A stretch of 5,442 nucleotides of DNA from Betaproteobacteria bacterium (lineage in GTDB: Bacteria > Pseudomonadota > Gammaproteobacteria > Burkholderiales > SG8-41), in assembly GCA_021732805.1 (NCBI GenBank), contig JAKFUJ010000388.1, positions 1-5,442 on the forward strand, read 5' to 3'. Within the stretch, counting starts at the first letter, position 1; every line of letters begins with the position of its first letter. A program made the translations under genes and the position numbers. The notes beneath the pieces are model-generated. The model made no database searches. It worked only from the letters and a program-made list of their open reading frames with translations, and was not told the origin of the DNA. Positions 5,380 through 5,442 of this stretch are shown piece by piece.

Positions 5380-5442
5380 GCGTCCGCGCCCACAATAAAA
5401 TTGTTAATTAAAACAATTACTTACAGTTTACTGTCACAGGTA
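5380..5442 (-). promoter_or_regulatory. AT-rich upstream region of the AmpE-like gene (cut by the window edge)
   Basis: These 63 bases precede the AmpE-like ATG and include an AT-rich core at about 5392-5434, as expected for a promoter region; a divergent gene may lie outside the window. Minus-strand GTGACA resembles a -35 box, but no convincing -10 lies at the right distance. Two inverted repeats are present: AATTGTT/AACAATT (5399-5405 and 5412-5418, 6-base spacer) and ACAGT/ACTGT (5423-5427 and 5430-5434, 2-base spacer). Either could be an operator; neither matches a regulator site that I can name. Confidence 0.4.

Noticed and set aside
1..5442. The possibility of a novel defence, mobile or biosynthetic system in this window.
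   Set aside because: Every sizeable open frame is accounted for by known housekeeping families plus one small conserved gene. There are no direct repeats, transposase, integrase, toxin-antitoxin pair or foreign composition to support such a claim.

Overview
The window reads as about 5.4 kb of ordinary, GC-rich chromosome from a betaproteobacterium (Burkholderiales or Nitrosomonadales type). I base this on the protein sequences, the codon GC bias, and an orn / Ste24-type M48 protease / pterin dehydratase / rsgA / membrane protein gene order that I recall as common in that class. The genus cannot be told from the sequence. Almost all of the DNA is coding, and the only gap over 100 bases is the 146-base divergent promoter region at 1808-1953.

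Left part (1-1235, + strand): the C-terminal two thirds of glucose-6-phosphate isomerase (pgi), cut by the window edge, followed by a 68-residue conserved protein resembling DUF6494 whose start codon overlaps the pgi stop (ATGA). Middle (1262-1807, - strand): a complete oligoribonuclease gene (orn), convergent with the pgi pair and divergent from the next group. Right-centre (1954-4426, + strand): a tight three-gene run made of a Ste24-like M48 membrane metalloprotease, a pterin-4a-carbinolamine dehydratase 9 bases downstream, and the ribosome-assembly GTPase rsgA, which starts at a TTG inside the end of the dehydratase gene. Right end (4432-5379, - strand): an integral membrane protein of the AmpE/CobD(CbiB) superfamily, convergent with rsgA across only 5 bases, then its AT-rich upstream region to the window edge.

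The genes do not form one pathway. They cover central carbon metabolism (pgi), the last step of RNA decay (orn), membrane proteolysis (M48), pterin recycling (the dehydratase), 30S maturation (rsgA) and an uncharacterised membrane function (AmpE-like). The grouping looks like conserved housekeeping synteny. I found no mobile element, CRISPR array, tRNA, rRNA or defence-like module, and no undescribed system that I can support. The points worth a second look are small: nested inverted repeats between orn and the protease gene, a GC-rich palindrome inside the AmpE-like gene, the likely misnaming of that gene as cobalamin biosynthesis, and the coupling of the small unknown gene to pgi.
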